Below, piece after piece: positions 46,312 to 56,336 of a stretch of 64,000 nt of DNA. How positions within the stretch are numbered: position 1 is the stretch's first letter; each line of letters opens with the position of its first letter. Below the pieces are notes generated by a model. It made no database searches, had not been told where the DNA came from, and saw only the letters and a list, made by a program, of their open reading frames with translations. A program made the position numbers and the translations under genes. Origin of the DNA: Microcoleus sp. FACHB-61 (GTDB taxonomy: Bacteria > Cyanobacteriota > Cyanobacteriia > Cyanobacteriales > Microcoleaceae); contig JACJNY010000010.1 in the NCBI GenBank assembly GCA_014695295.1, positions 1-64,000 on the forward strand, read 5' to 3'.

Positions 46312-47172
46312 CTATGCGTTAACCACAGAACCGCCGTTGGGATGCAAAATTTGACCAGTCATGTAAGACGAATCTTTTGAAGCTAAAAACACGTAACTGG
46401 GGGCAACTTCATCGGGTTGACCGGGGCGTCCCAAGGGGGTGTCGGCACCAAATTTCTCAACTTTTTCTTCGGGGAAAGTCGAGGGAATTAGAGGCGTCCA
46501 AATCGGGCCGGGAGCTACTCCGTTGACGCGAATTCCTTTCTCAGCTAAACTTTGAGACAAAGAGCGGGTAAAAGCAACAATCGCTCCTTTTGTCGAGGAG
46601 TAATCTAGCAATTGTTGATTGCCTTTGTAAGCGGTGACAGAGGTAGTGTTGATAATTGCACCTCCTTCTTGTAGGTGTTTTAGAGCCGCTTTTGTTAGGT
46701 AAAACATTGAGAAAATGTTGGTGCGGAAGGTGCGCTCTAATTGTTCGGCGGTGATGTCTTCAATGCTTTCTTGGGGATGCTGTTCGGCGGCGTTGTTGAC
46801 GAGGATGTCGAGGTGGCCGAATTCTTTAACTGTTTGTTCTACAAGGTTTTGACAGACGCTTTCATCGCCGATGTCGCCGGCGATCGCAATGCAGCGACGG
46901 CCTTGTTGTTCGATCGCCTCTTTGGTTTTGTTAGCATCTTCATCTTCGTTGAGATAGCTGATGACCACGTTAGCGCCTTCTTTGGCAAAAGCGATGGCTA
47001 CCGCACGCCCGATACCGCTGTCTCCGCCAGTAATTAAGGCTACTTTTTCCCGCAATTTGTCGCTACCGCGATATCCCTCCGCAAAGGATTGAGGTTGCGG
47101 GGTCATCTCGGATTCAATACCGGGTCGCTGTTCTTGATGTTGAGCCGGATTGGTTTGTTGTTGAGTTGGCAT
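46312..47172 (-). CDS. SDR oxidoreductase, YghA/general-stress-protein-39 type
   Basis: 286 residues from ATG 47172. A polar Gln-rich N-terminus (about 1-40) precedes ALITGGDSGIGRAVAIAFAK, NNAAEQHPQESI, the catalytic TTSVTAYKGNQQLLDYSSTK and NGVAPGPIWTPLIPS. The N-terminal extension and NNAAEQ are typical of the YghA/YhdF group, often stress-linked. It is unrelated in detail to the SDR at 42969. Confidence 0.88.
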   Translation of the reverse strand: MPTQQQTNPAQHQEQRPGIESEMTPQPQSFAEGYRGSDKLREKVALITGGDSGIGRAVAIAFAKEGANVVISYLNEDEDANKTKEAIEQQGRRCIAIAGDIGDESVCQNLVEQTVKEFGHLDILVNNAAEQHPQESIEDITAEQLERTFRTNIFSMFYLTKAALKHLQEGGAIINTTSVTAYKGNQQLLDYSSTKGAIVAFTRSLSQSLAEKGIRVNGVAPGPIWTPLIPSTFPEEKVEKFGADTPLGRPGQPDEVAPSYVFLASKDSSYMTGQILHPNGGSVVNA

Positions 47173-47570
47173 AAAATATTCCTCTAAGTTCTATCTCTAT
47201 AAATAAAGGTTTTCTTGAGGTAGCGAATCATTCTTTTTGCCGATCGCGCCCTACGACTAAAGACAGTAATTAAAGAGATAAATAAACCCGTCAGCCGAGC
47301 CCATGATTGTGGCGGGCTGGTTTATATAAATTGTGAGTTTTCCTCAAAGATTTTCGGTAAAACCTGCCTCTACGAGCATCCGGATATATTTGTTGTAGAG
47401 CCGGGTTTCACGAAAAATATGTGGGGTAATTAAAGAAATCGATAAACCCGCCCCGCGAGGCTCTAATTATTGTCTAAACAGCAAAAAGCACGCCAAAACA
47501 TCATTTGACGTGCAGTTTAAACAAGCTAGTTGCTAATTGCTGAGTCTCGAACTAGAAACCCAACTTAACA
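47173..47570. other. 398-bp gene-free spacer
   Basis: Contains two similar pieces, AATTAAAGAGATAAATAAACCCG (near 47270) and TTAAAGAAATCGATAAACCCG (near 47433), and short GC-rich inverted segments such as GCACGCC...GACGTGC. No gene is seen. Confidence 0.45.
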
Positions 47571-50177
47571 TTAAAACAAGGCCGTCGAAGTAGTCTGAGT
47601 AGGATCAGCAGGTAACAGTAATTCAGGGAGACCCTGCTCTGCTAAAAACAATTGAATCAGCGAACTCGTCGTCTCTGCCAATTCGTTGAAGTTAACAATG
47701 GGGCTAAAACCTGCACTCCCAGGAGTGAGTAAGCTATCGGGGCTGGCCTGTACCAGAGTCGCCGCTGAGGGGTCGGGGTTAATCAGAGGATCGGGGATAC
47801 TAGAAGCAGTTACCGTGCCGCCCGTCACCGGATCGAGGTTGACGCTAGAAGTAGTGTCGGTTCCCGGCGGTGGTGTCATCGGTGCTGTCGTCGATGTTCC
47901 CGTCGGTGCTGTCGTCGATGTTCCCGTCGGTGTAGTCGTCGATGTTCCCGTCGGTGCTGTCGTCGATGTTCCCGTCGGTGCTGTCGTCGATGTTCCCGCC
48001 GATGTTCCCGTCGGTGCTGCCGTCGGTATTGGCGCCGGCTGGATCGGCGTTACAAAGGCACTCGGCCCGGGCACGCTGAAAGTAACAGGGTTGGGCCCGG
48101 TAGGAACCGGGAACGGGTTGAAAACGCTTGGATCGTTAAAAACTTCCAATACCGGGTAATTGCCAGGAGCTAAATTGGTGAACAGGGCAATACCGTTAGC
48201 ATCACTCCTGACCAGAGGCTCGGTAGCAGCATCGTAGCGCCCGTTCCGGTTCAAATCCAAGGTGAACGGGATGTTCTGCAAAGGAGGCTCGCCCTGATCT
48301 TGAAGGCCGTTGCGGTTGTCGTCCCGGAATTTGGGAACTGCCAAGTTAAAGAACTGGCCGTTGCCCACCAAAGCACAAGTAAACGTTTGGTTCGCGCCCA
48401 GAACGATGTCGAGTTGTGGAGTAGTTTGGAAAGAATTTGAAGGCGTGACTTCCCGAACTCGGTAAATACCGGGGGTCAAATTGCCAAACTCCCAGCGGCC
48501 GAACTGATCGCTGACGCTAGTGGTTTCTCCAGCATCGAGGGCGTTGTTACCGTTGCTGTCGAGGTAGATTGCGACCCCTGCGATCGGCGTTTCAAAGCCG
48601 TCTCGGTAGCCGTTGCCGTTCAAGTCTTGGAATTTGGTCCCGGTAATACGGCTGTTGGGGGTGTTGCCAAAGACCACGTTGGCATCTTGATTGGTGAGGT
48701 TGAACTGCACCCGAGCCGGAGTCGTAGCACTAAAACCAGGTTGCGGCACTTCCCGAACCACGTAATTGCCCGGTTGCACGTTGGTGAAAGCGGCGCGTCC
48801 GCTGGGGTCAGTTACTCTCGACTGTTCTCCTGTGTCGAGGACGCCGTTGTCGTTGGCATCAATGTAGGCCGTGACGCCTCCAATGGCCGCTTCATTTGTA
48901 GGGGCGGCCGGTTCGTAACGACCGTTGGCGTTCCGATCGTTGTATTTGAAGATCGTGATGTTGGGGAGCGTATTCCCGACAGCACCGCTGCCTGGATTTA
49001 TCGGAATCGGGGTGAAGAAGACTGCGGGTTCCGGGTTGACGGGCGGGAACGGGGAGGGAAAGTTCGCCGAAACGATGCGCTGGCCGCCTGGAACTGTTGG
49101 ATCGGTCACTCTGAAAGGCAGCGCTCCCTGCTGTCGCGATTGGGGCCCGGGGGCTGTGACTTGTACCGGGTTCGGGGTAGTGTTAATTGGCGGCTGGTTG
49201 GCGATGAATGTTTCAAAGGTTTCCAATACAGAGTAGCTGCCAGCTTTCAAATCTCTGAAGGTAGCCCTACCATCAGGGCCAGTTAACAGTCGCGGTTCGC
49301 CCGCGTCTGTTCTGCCGTTCCGGTTCAGATCGATGATGAAGGGGATGCCCGAGAGAGGAATTTCGCCTGCGTCTTGTATGCCGTTGGCGTTGTTGTCCCG
49401 GAATTTGAAGATCGGGATTTCGTACAGGGGAGTGTTGCCCACTTGAGCGCTGGTCCAGATTTCGCCCTGGCGGAGGTTAACGTCAAGCAGTGAGATGTTG
49501 CCGGGGGGAGTGCTTTGGGGAAAATCTCTTTCTAAGGGTTCGGTACCAGGCCCGTTGGCGCGCTCTTCCCGAATCCGGTACAGCCCAGCCGGCAAATCGG
49601 TGAATCGGTACTCGCCGTTTGTATCGGTTAAGGTAGTGCGTTCCCCTGTATCTAGCTGACCGTTGTTGTTGGCATCGATATAGATTCTGACGTTTTGCAT
49701 CGGGGGTTCACTCCCGTCTCGAAAGCCGTCGTTATCTACGTCGAGGTATTTGCAGCCAATAATCTGACCACCGGTCGGGACGGGAGTATTGCCGAACAAC
49801 ACTGTGGCGTTAGCGCCCGTGAGGGTGACGACGACTGGGTTGGGAGTTGTCGGGCTGAATCTGGGTGGCGGGATTTCCCTGACGGTATAGCTGCCTGGAA
49901 GCAAGCCTGGAAATACGAAGTTTCCGCTGGCGTTAGTCAACGTCGAGGGTTCACCTGCGTCGGGAGTGCTGTTGTTATTGGTGTCAATAAAGATTTGGAC
50001 GTTGGGGAGTCCCGGTTCGCCTGCATCTCGAATGCCGTTGGCGTTCGCGTCATTGAACTTGATACCCTGGATACCCGCAGGAGCGTTGCCAAAAACGGTG
50101 GTTGGCCCTGGCACGAATGGGGTTCCGGGTACAAAATTTACAGGACTTACCTGACTAGCTCTTAATTGTTCTGTCAT
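47571..50177 (-). CDS. SdrD-B-like repeat protein 1, six Ca-loop repeats
   Basis: ATG 50177, behind AAGGAAAAG, gives 868 residues (GTG 50195 is the alternative). Six SdrD-B/Cna-B-like units, each with one or two loops of the form D-x-[ND]-x-NG-x-x-D-x-GE, e.g. FNDANANGIRDAGEPG and FIDTNNNSTPDAGEPS, which resemble Ca2+-binding EF-hand-type loops. A Thr/Ala/Pro-rich stretch with an 8-residue repeat (GTSTTAPT, DNA about 47880-48020) follows. No N-terminal signal peptide is visible; C-terminal hydrophobic SLIQLFLAEQGLPELLLP may be a secretion signal. Probably an extracellular structural or adhesive protein, by family. Confidence 0.8.
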   Translation of the reverse strand: MTEQLRASQVSPVNFVPGTPFVPGPTTVFGNAPAGIQGIKFNDANANGIRDAGEPGLPNVQIFIDTNNNSTPDAGEPSTLTNASGNFVFPGLLPGSYTVREIPPPRFSPTTPNPVVVTLTGANATVLFGNTPVPTGGQIIGCKYLDVDNDGFRDGSEPPMQNVRIYIDANNNGQLDTGERTTLTDTNGEYRFTDLPAGLYRIREERANGPGTEPLERDFPQSTPPGNISLLDVNLRQGEIWTSAQVGNTPLYEIPIFKFRDNNANGIQDAGEIPLSGIPFIIDLNRNGRTDAGEPRLLTGPDGRATFRDLKAGSYSVLETFETFIANQPPINTTPNPVQVTAPGPQSRQQGALPFRVTDPTVPGGQRIVSANFPSPFPPVNPEPAVFFTPIPINPGSGAVGNTLPNITIFKYNDRNANGRYEPAAPTNEAAIGGVTAYIDANDNGVLDTGEQSRVTDPSGRAAFTNVQPGNYVVREVPQPGFSATTPARVQFNLTNQDANVVFGNTPNSRITGTKFQDLNGNGYRDGFETPIAGVAIYLDSNGNNALDAGETTSVSDQFGRWEFGNLTPGIYRVREVTPSNSFQTTPQLDIVLGANQTFTCALVGNGQFFNLAVPKFRDDNRNGLQDQGEPPLQNIPFTLDLNRNGRYDAATEPLVRSDANGIALFTNLAPGNYPVLEVFNDPSVFNPFPVPTGPNPVTFSVPGPSAFVTPIQPAPIPTAAPTGTSAGTSTTAPTGTSTTAPTGTSTTTPTGTSTTAPTGTSTTAPMTPPPGTDTTSSVNLDPVTGGTVTASSIPDPLINPDPSAATLVQASPDSLLTPGSAGFSPIVNFNELAETTSSLIQLFLAEQGLPELLLPADPTQTTSTALF

Positions 50178-50707
50178 GATTTTCTTTTCCTTCACACCTA
50201 AATCTACGTAAGCTACAGGCTACTGTATCACTTTGTCAATCAGCAGTTAGCTGCTGCTAGCGACTGACGATCGCTACTCAATCATACATACGTCTACGTT
50301 GCTCGAAGGTTCCTCATCTAACATCAGGCTTACTCCAGCTTTGTCGCACGAGATTATATCAGGTTTTGAATAGCTGTGGCAATTTGAGCGCAATATCTTC
50401 AAGATTTGCGCCCTGAGTTCTTCTGCCCGTGGACACTTGCTGTTTAGAGCTGGAACAACGTTAAGATTCACTGAACCTCGGTGACTTGAGCGACCTGGCC
50501 ACGAGGGCGATCGCACTTGGGGAATTGTCTGATAATTCCTAAAAACGGGTATGATACTGCCTCTGAATCTTGCTCCCCATATACAAGCCAGCTTTGGGCT
50601 TCCCGGAGATCTGGCTATGCCTTAGGGATTAACAACAATAGGGTATCACGCTAGCGCCCGATCTTCCGTTGTCAATCTCCGCTGTTTGGGATTCCCGGCC
50701 GGCTGTG
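50178..50707. other. Gene-free spacer between the two SdrD-B genes
   Basis: 530 bp with no convincing gene; short open frames here lack family features. The promoter of the 47571-50177 gene should lie in it. Confidence 0.45.
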
Positions 50708-52726
50708 TCATTTAATAAACAAGGCCGAAGTCTCCGACACCTGTCGTGTTAGGGAAGGAATCGCCCCATTAATTAATTCATTCTTATTGACTAATTGACC
50801 GATTTCTGCATTCAGATTCAGACCGACATTCTGTTGCCCAAAGTTAGGAATATTGCCTAAATTCTTCGCCAAAGGTGGAGCGCTCAAAAAATCACTAATT
50901 CGATAACTATCACGACCCTCGCTCAAAAGCAAGTTATCCGCCCCAATATTGCCTGCTGGTTCGCCCGCATAGCTGCTGGCATCCGTCAGCCGGTCGCCAT
51001 TGAGGGATTTAGCCGACTTACCCTTAGCCTCTCCCGTCACCAAATCGATATCTATGCTGCTAGCCCGAATATCTGCCGAGACAACCACCACCGTAGGGGG
51101 AGTCGTTAGAATGAAACCCGGCGGCGGAACTTCGCGGACAACATAACTACCTACCGGAACGTTGCGGAAGCTGTAATTGCCTTGAACATCGCTTAAGGTA
51201 CTCGCTTCACCCGGATCTAAACTGCTGTTGTTGTTGAGGTCGATGTAAATAGGAGAGTTGGCGATCGGCGGTTCCCCGGGATCTAGGCGGCCGTTGGCGT
51301 TAAAATCGTTAAATTTCACACCGCTGATCGTTCCCGTTACCAACACGTTGCCAAAGCTGAGATTAGTGGCATTTGTGCCGTTGCCCACGGCGATCGGAGT
51401 CGGAGTTGGCGTGGTTTGTCGAAAACCGGGCTGCGGGACTTCCCTCACCAAATAGGTGCCTTGAGACAAATTGATAAAAGAGAAATTACCTTGGGGGTTT
51501 GTTAAAGTCGAAGGTTCGTTGGGATCTGGGGCGCCGTTGTTGTTGAGGTCAAGGTAAATCGGCCAGTTGGCAACTCTCGGTTCCGTCGGTTCGTTGATAC
51601 CGTTAGCGTTGAGGTCGTTAAACTTGAAGCCGCTGATGCTGCCGGTAGGAAAATTGTTGCCGAAGCTGACGCCGACAGCGTTGGTAGTGCCGATTATGTC
51701 GATCGGGCCTGGATTTGGCGTAGTCTGTACCCATCCCGGCTGCTGAACTTCCCTCACCAAATACCGGCCCGGCGAAACATTCGGAAAAGTGTAGTTGCCT
51801 TGCGGGTTTGTGATGGTGGTGGGTTCGCCCGGGTCAACCCTGCCGTTGCCGTTGAGGTCGAGGTAAATTTGCCAGTTGGTCAGAGGCGGGTCTGTCGCGT
51901 CTCTGACGCTGTTGGCATTGAGATCGTTGAACTTGAAGCCGCTGATGCTGCCGACAAAAAAGATATTGCCAAAATTGATGTTGTTGACAGTGGCGTTGGA
52001 AGTAACGTTAACCGGGCCGGGGTCAGGCGTGGTTTGGCGAAAACCCGGTTGCTGGACTTCTCTCACCAAATATGTATTTGCGGGAATATTGACAAAAGCG
52101 TAATTGCCTTGAACGTTTGTAAAAGTAAAAGGTTCGCCGCCGTCGAGCCTGTTGTTGCGGTTGAGGTCGAGGTAAATTTGCCAGTTAGCTAGCCCTTGTT
52201 CCCCGGGATCGGGGCTGCTGTTGTTGTTGATGTCGTTGAATTTTGTGCCTGCGATCGTCCCTGCGTTGAAGTTGTTGCCAAAATTGATATTGCCAACGTT
52301 TGTCCCGCTGGTAATCGTGATGGGTGAGGGATTTGGGGTAGTTTGGCGAAAGTTCGGCTGCTGGACTTCCCTCACTTGGTAAGTGCCCGGCGGCAGGTTC
52401 GCGAAGATGTAGTTGCCTTGCGGGTTTGTGAGGGTGGAAGGTTCGTTAAACTCTGGCTGGCTGTTGTTGTTAAGGTCGAGGTAGATTTGCCAGTTGGGAA
52501 TTGGGAATTCTCCAGGATCGGGGCGGCCGTTGGCGTTGAGGTCGTTGTATTTGGTGCCGCTGATGCTGCCGACTTGGAAGTTCCCGATGTTGACGTTGCC
52601 GATGTCTATTTGGCTGGCGGTTCTGGATTCGGACATGGTGTTGCTGGGGGCCAATGAACGCGGTTCAATGTTTTCTGTAGGGCAATCTAGCAGTTTTTTT
52701 GCCAATTGCAGCCATTTGAGAGGCAT
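50708..52726 (-). CDS. SdrD-B-like repeat protein 2, five Ca-loop repeats
   Basis: 672 residues from ATG 52726 (a second ATG at 52636 would start at MSESRTASQIDIGN). Five units of about 100 residues: ISGTKYNDLNANGRPDPGEF, then NWQIYLDLNNNSQPEFNEPS, then SYxFxNxxxGTYxVREVQQPGF. It is a paralogue of the gene to its left in reading direction, with tighter repeat identity. No signal peptide is seen, and the C-terminus (VSETSALFIK) resembles the other protein's TTSTALF. Export by a type I system is inference. Confidence 0.8.
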   Translation of the reverse strand: MPLKWLQLAKKLLDCPTENIEPRSLAPSNTMSESRTASQIDIGNVNIGNFQVGSISGTKYNDLNANGRPDPGEFPIPNWQIYLDLNNNSQPEFNEPSTLTNPQGNYIFANLPPGTYQVREVQQPNFRQTTPNPSPITITSGTNVGNINFGNNFNAGTIAGTKFNDINNNSSPDPGEQGLANWQIYLDLNRNNRLDGGEPFTFTNVQGNYAFVNIPANTYLVREVQQPGFRQTTPDPGPVNVTSNATVNNINFGNIFFVGSISGFKFNDLNANSVRDATDPPLTNWQIYLDLNGNGRVDPGEPTTITNPQGNYTFPNVSPGRYLVREVQQPGWVQTTPNPGPIDIIGTTNAVGVSFGNNFPTGSISGFKFNDLNANGINEPTEPRVANWPIYLDLNNNGAPDPNEPSTLTNPQGNFSFINLSQGTYLVREVPQPGFRQTTPTPTPIAVGNGTNATNLSFGNVLVTGTISGVKFNDFNANGRLDPGEPPIANSPIYIDLNNNSSLDPGEASTLSDVQGNYSFRNVPVGSYVVREVPPPGFILTTPPTVVVVSADIRASSIDIDLVTGEAKGKSAKSLNGDRLTDASSYAGEPAGNIGADNLLLSEGRDSYRISDFLSAPPLAKNLGNIPNFGQQNVGLNLNAEIGQLVNKNELINGAIPSLTRQVSETSALFIK

Positions 52727-52776
52727 AAATTTTTTTTAGGAGAGGGAAGGGCGGGAAAGTTGTGAGTTTTGAGTTA

Positions 52777-52807
52777 ACTGGTTCCCAGGCTCTACCTGGG
52801 AACCAGT
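52777..52807. repeat. Perfect 13-bp palindrome (GTTCCCAGG family)
   Basis: ACTGGTTCCCAGG with CCTGGGAACCAGT around CTCTA. The shorter GTTCCCAGGCATAGCCTAGGAACC at about 57889-57912 is of the same kind. Confidence 0.8.
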
Positions 52808-52901
52808 GAATGCCCCATGCCCAATTCCAAATGCCGAAATTCCCAATTTTTTCCAGATTTGATGTACGATCGCTACCAGTTTTGCAGAGGTCGAATTCCC
52901 A

Positions 52902-53579
52902 ATGTCCCAAAACTTGACAGCAAGCTGGAATGACGCCCGCGAGGTTCCGAGTTTGCTCTTCGGCTGGAGTTTGTGCGGTTTATTGGTAATGGGATCGATC
53001 GCCTCTACTCCTGCTGCCGCACAGCTACCTACCTCCGAACAAGGTAACATTAACAGCCCGATCGCTCAAACAGGTGCGATCGTCCGCCCCGCACTCAAAT
53101 TGGGCAGCCGCGGCGAGGAAGTGATCGAACTCCAAGCTGCTCTTAAATTGTTGGGCTTTTACACTGGCACTGTAGACGGGATTTTCTCGCAAAGCACCGC
53201 TAGAGCTGTATCTCAGTTCCAGGAAACTGCTGGCCTGGCTCCCGACGCAATAGTCGGTCAAGATACTTGGAACCGGCTGTTTCCTGCGACTCCGAGCGCG
53301 ATCGAAAACCCGATCGCCAACGATCCTGCAACTGCCGACAGCTCAGAGATTAACCCCCAAGCGCAGCCAACCAATTTTCCAGTTTTGAGAAGACGAATGC
53401 GGGGGGCCGCAGTCAGAGATTTGCAAGAGCGACTGCGGGCCAAGGGATTTTTGCGCGTGAGTGCTGACGGCGTTTTCGGCCCGGAAACTCAAGCTGCTGT
53501 CAAGGCGGCTCAGCGACAATACCAATTGCCAGCAGACGGCATTGTCGGTCGCGCAACTTGGGAAGCTCTGCTGCGTTGA
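52902..53579 (+). CDS. Exported protein with two peptidoglycan-binding (PG_binding_1) domains
   Basis: 225 residues from ATG 52902. A hydrophobic segment (LLFGWSLCGLLVMGSIASTP, about 18-37) followed by AAA acts as signal peptide. Two PG_binding_1 domains: LKLGSRGEEVIELQAALKLL...DGIFSQSTARAVSQFQ (about 66-128) and MRGAAVRDLQERLRAKGFLR...DGVFGPETQAAVKAAQ (about 165-225). No catalytic domain. Probably binds cell wall in the periplasm. Confidence 0.85.
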   Translation: MSQNLTASWNDAREVPSLLFGWSLCGLLVMGSIASTPAAAQLPTSEQGNINSPIAQTGAIVRPALKLGSRGEEVIELQAALKLLGFYTGTVDGIFSQSTARAVSQFQETAGLAPDAIVGQDTWNRLFPATPSAIENPIANDPATADSSEINPQAQPTNFPVLRRRMRGAAVRDLQERLRAKGFLRVSADGVFGPETQAAVKAAQRQYQLPADGIVGRATWEALLR

Positions 53580-54239
53580 CAGCAAGCAAATAGTGCCGGC
53601 TATGCACGTTGCGCGATCTGGCGATCGTACAAATTGTTAATAATCGCTTTTGGAAGTATTTCTTCACGTCAAAAAGTGTCAAGTTTGGTAAACAAAGTGT
53701 TGTCAGGCGCGGAGTTGGTGTTAACTTAAAAACATGAGGGGCAAAACCAAGAAGCACAAAAAACTTGGATAAAAAATTTGGAATTAGAGTATTTGTCCCG
53801 ATCGGCTCTAGTTCGCAGGCAACGCCTGAACCGTGTAGCTTATTAGCAAATAAAGGTTGACATTAAAGGTTGACATTGCGCTCGGGATTTGTTAAATAGC
53901 TTGAGGCTATTGGATTAATCAAAAGTTGCGATCGCACAACAGTCAAACACAGAAGTCTGAATAGACTCCGCTGATAGCTAGCTCGCCCGCAGAGTAGTTG
54001 CAAAAAAGTCCACCTTAGTTGTAGTTTGCTGAAACTCAGCAGAGCTAAAAACCCACTTGAATCAACTTAATTTACAAACATTTTAGGGTCTGGCATCCGA
54101 TATGCTAGGCCCTAAAATTTTGAAATTTTGAAGTAGCAAGCAGTCTTTGGCTGTTAACACTCAACAGTCATTAGTTAACAGTTAACAGTCAACAGTCAAG
54201 AGTCAACAGTCAACAGTTAACTAATGACTAACGACCATT
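53580..54239. other. 660-bp gene-free stretch ending in a heptamer array
   Basis: No gene recognised. From about 54150 to 54232 the sequence is a TTAACAGTCAACAGT array (AACAGTC/AACAGTT heptamers), the reverse-complement type of the TGTTGAC array at 32238. Confidence 0.65.
54150..54232. repeat. Heptamer tandem array (AACAGTC type)
   Basis: About nine units of AACAGTC/AACAGTT/AAGAGTC just downstream of the beta-helix/SPOR gene stop. Confidence 0.8.
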
Positions 54240-56117
54240 TCATTTAATTTCTTCAATTCGAGCATTCAAACCGTTACCGCTGAGCATTTGTAGCAATTCT
54301 TCAGCTTTTTCGCGTTCCCGAAAAGCACCGGCTTGCATCACCGGTCGCCCGCTGGAGAAAGAGCGAAAAGCACCGGGAACCAGGGATTGCATTTTTTGTC
54401 GATCGCCCGGTCTGTAGGTATCCACCACAACTCGATAGCGCAAACCCAATGCGGACGGTAGATCGAATGACGGCGAACTCTCCCGGGAATCGGGCAAAGA
54501 ATTCCCCCCTAAAGCAGCAGGTACATAGCCGCCCCTTCCTATAGGAATGTTGCGGCCCGGAACCGGCAATCTACCCTCGGAAGAAACCGAACTCGAACTA
54601 TCAAAATTGGGAGGAATCATTGGTTGCTCTAGCGAACTTTCCGAAACAGATCGATAATTCGGATCGGGCACGGGAATTCCGATCGCCCCTGGGACTACCT
54701 GTGAAACAGCGGCATTCCTGGGAGAAAGTTCTTGCCGCAACTGAGCGCTTGGCGGTGTCGATCGATTTTGCACCGGTCGCCTTGAAACGGGCGCAGGTGG
54801 GGGAACTGGCGCTCTTTCAACTCTGGGACTTAGCCGCCCGGGAGTGTAAACAGGGAGAGAAGTGTCTGGGCCACCGGTTCTGGGGGGTCGATCGGTCGTT
54901 AGCTGCAAAGCACTTCCCCCCATTGGCGGAGGGGTAAAAGTTCCCGCCACATCAACAGATCCCGTCGTCCGGCTGCTCAACAATTGATTGCCGTAAGCTG
55001 GGATTACTTGACCTTTTGCCGCATTGTTCACATCGTACTGACCGTTGTTGCGAATGACATTGCCCCCCGGTTCGGTTGCAGTTCCCAAATCCGGCAGAGC
55101 TCTCGATCTCGCCACAATTCCGTCCCGCCGGTTACTCTCGATATAATTGTTGCGCAGCACCGGTCTAGCATTAGCTTGCACCACCACGCCATCCTTATTG
55201 CGAGTAATTTTGTTGCCGATCAGCAGAGGCGAAGCGTTCTGCGCTACATTCACCCCAAATCCCGTGTTTTCAAACACATTATCTCGAACTTCCGGCTGGG
55301 AACTGCCAAAAATCGTGATGCCGTTAGCTCCATTTTTCGAGAAAACATTCCCGCCAATCGTCGGTCTGGAAGTACCCACTACCGAAATTCCGTCGTGAGT
55401 GCTCCCAGAAAAAGTATTGTTAACAACCGTCGGAGAACTCGATTCGATCCACAAAGCGTAACCGCGATAGTTGGTATTCGTCACCGTCACCCCGCTGAGT
55501 CCCGCCCCGTCTGCGCCTAAAATCGCAATATTTTGACCGGCCGAAGTCGGACTGATAAAGTCTCCTCCGCCTTTGATGACAATATTCTGACCGCGAGTGT
55601 TGGGATTTCCCTGAACTGTCACGCTGGGCCTGAGCATTAACGGAAATTTTTCGCCGGATTGAGCGCTGTAAGTACCGGGCGCTAGCAAAATCGCTGTCTT
55701 GGGCGGGGCGACGCTCAAGGCGTAGGTAAGGGTTTTGAACGGAGCTCGATCGCTGCCGTTGCCCCCCGTGTCGCTGCCGCCGGTCGAGCTGACGTACAGT
55801 ATGTTAATGTCGCTCTCCAAGGTCTGAGAAAGTTGCTGCACTCCGGGTATCCCGGCAGCGATAACTGACGGTTGGGGGTTGCAAAAGGCGGTCATCGCAA
55901 AGACGAGCAGAAGGCAAGAACTCAAACCTTTGTTTTGCGATCGCTTTTCTTTGCGCCTGGTCTGTTGTGAGTAAATCAGCATAAAAAAACGCAACTTATC
56001 TGTGATCCGAGTTTCGCCTCCGGTGTTTCGTGTCAGGTTTTTGCGATCGAACTTTGATTTCACCCGCCTGCTGGGGCTTTCTTCTGTTAATCTTTTGTGT
56101 TGTTCTGCTAACCTCAC
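54240..56117 (-). CDS. DUF1565 beta-helix protein with C-terminal SPOR domain
   Basis: 625 residues from GTG 56117, supported by GGGAGGAG 7 nt upstream; ATG 55982 would shorten it by 45 residues but lacks a ribosome-binding site. A hydrophobic signal (SSCLLLVFAMTAFCNPQPS, about 66-84) is followed by DUF1565 (ILYVSSTGGSDTGGNGSDRA) and a right-handed beta-helix of parallel repeats (about 190-360: SSPTVVNNTFSGSTHDGISV, SQPEVRDNVFENTGFGVNVA). A Pro/Ser-rich linker leads to a SPOR domain at about 550-625 (VVVDTYRPGDRQKMQSLVPG, LLQMLSGNGLNARIEEI). SPOR binds denuded peptidoglycan at division sites. Confidence 0.85.
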   Translation of the reverse strand: MRLAEQHKRLTEESPSRRVKSKFDRKNLTRNTGGETRITDKLRFFMLIYSQQTRRKEKRSQNKGLSSCLLLVFAMTAFCNPQPSVIAAGIPGVQQLSQTLESDINILYVSSTGGSDTGGNGSDRAPFKTLTYALSVAPPKTAILLAPGTYSAQSGEKFPLMLRPSVTVQGNPNTRGQNIVIKGGGDFISPTSAGQNIAILGADGAGLSGVTVTNTNYRGYALWIESSSPTVVNNTFSGSTHDGISVVGTSRPTIGGNVFSKNGANGITIFGSSQPEVRDNVFENTGFGVNVAQNASPLLIGNKITRNKDGVVVQANARPVLRNNYIESNRRDGIVARSRALPDLGTATEPGGNVIRNNGQYDVNNAAKGQVIPAYGNQLLSSRTTGSVDVAGTFTPPPMGGSALQLTTDRPPRTGGPDTSLPVYTPGRLSPRVERAPVPPPAPVSRRPVQNRSTPPSAQLRQELSPRNAAVSQVVPGAIGIPVPDPNYRSVSESSLEQPMIPPNFDSSSSVSSEGRLPVPGRNIPIGRGGYVPAALGGNSLPDSRESSPSFDLPSALGLRYRVVVDTYRPGDRQKMQSLVPGAFRSFSSGRPVMQAGAFREREKAEELLQMLSGNGLNARIEEIK

Positions 56118-56336
56118 GGCTCTCCTCCCAAGTGTGGTATGCAGCTTAACGATTTCACTCTCATCAAGTTTGATCTATTATGCTTCGTTTTTCTCAAATT
56201 CAATAAAACTTAAAAATTTTTCTAAATTAAATCGGTTGATGACAAACTTAGATTGATCGCTGTACTAGAATCTAGACGGCGTGGGAGAATGTAGCGGTTT
56301 GACTGGTGGGATTAATTATAATTAGGGTGGTTCTGA

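Noticed and set aside
48627..49286. 219-codon plus-strand frame opposite the SdrD-B gene
   Set aside because: Shadow of the repeat-coding minus strand; no family similarity.
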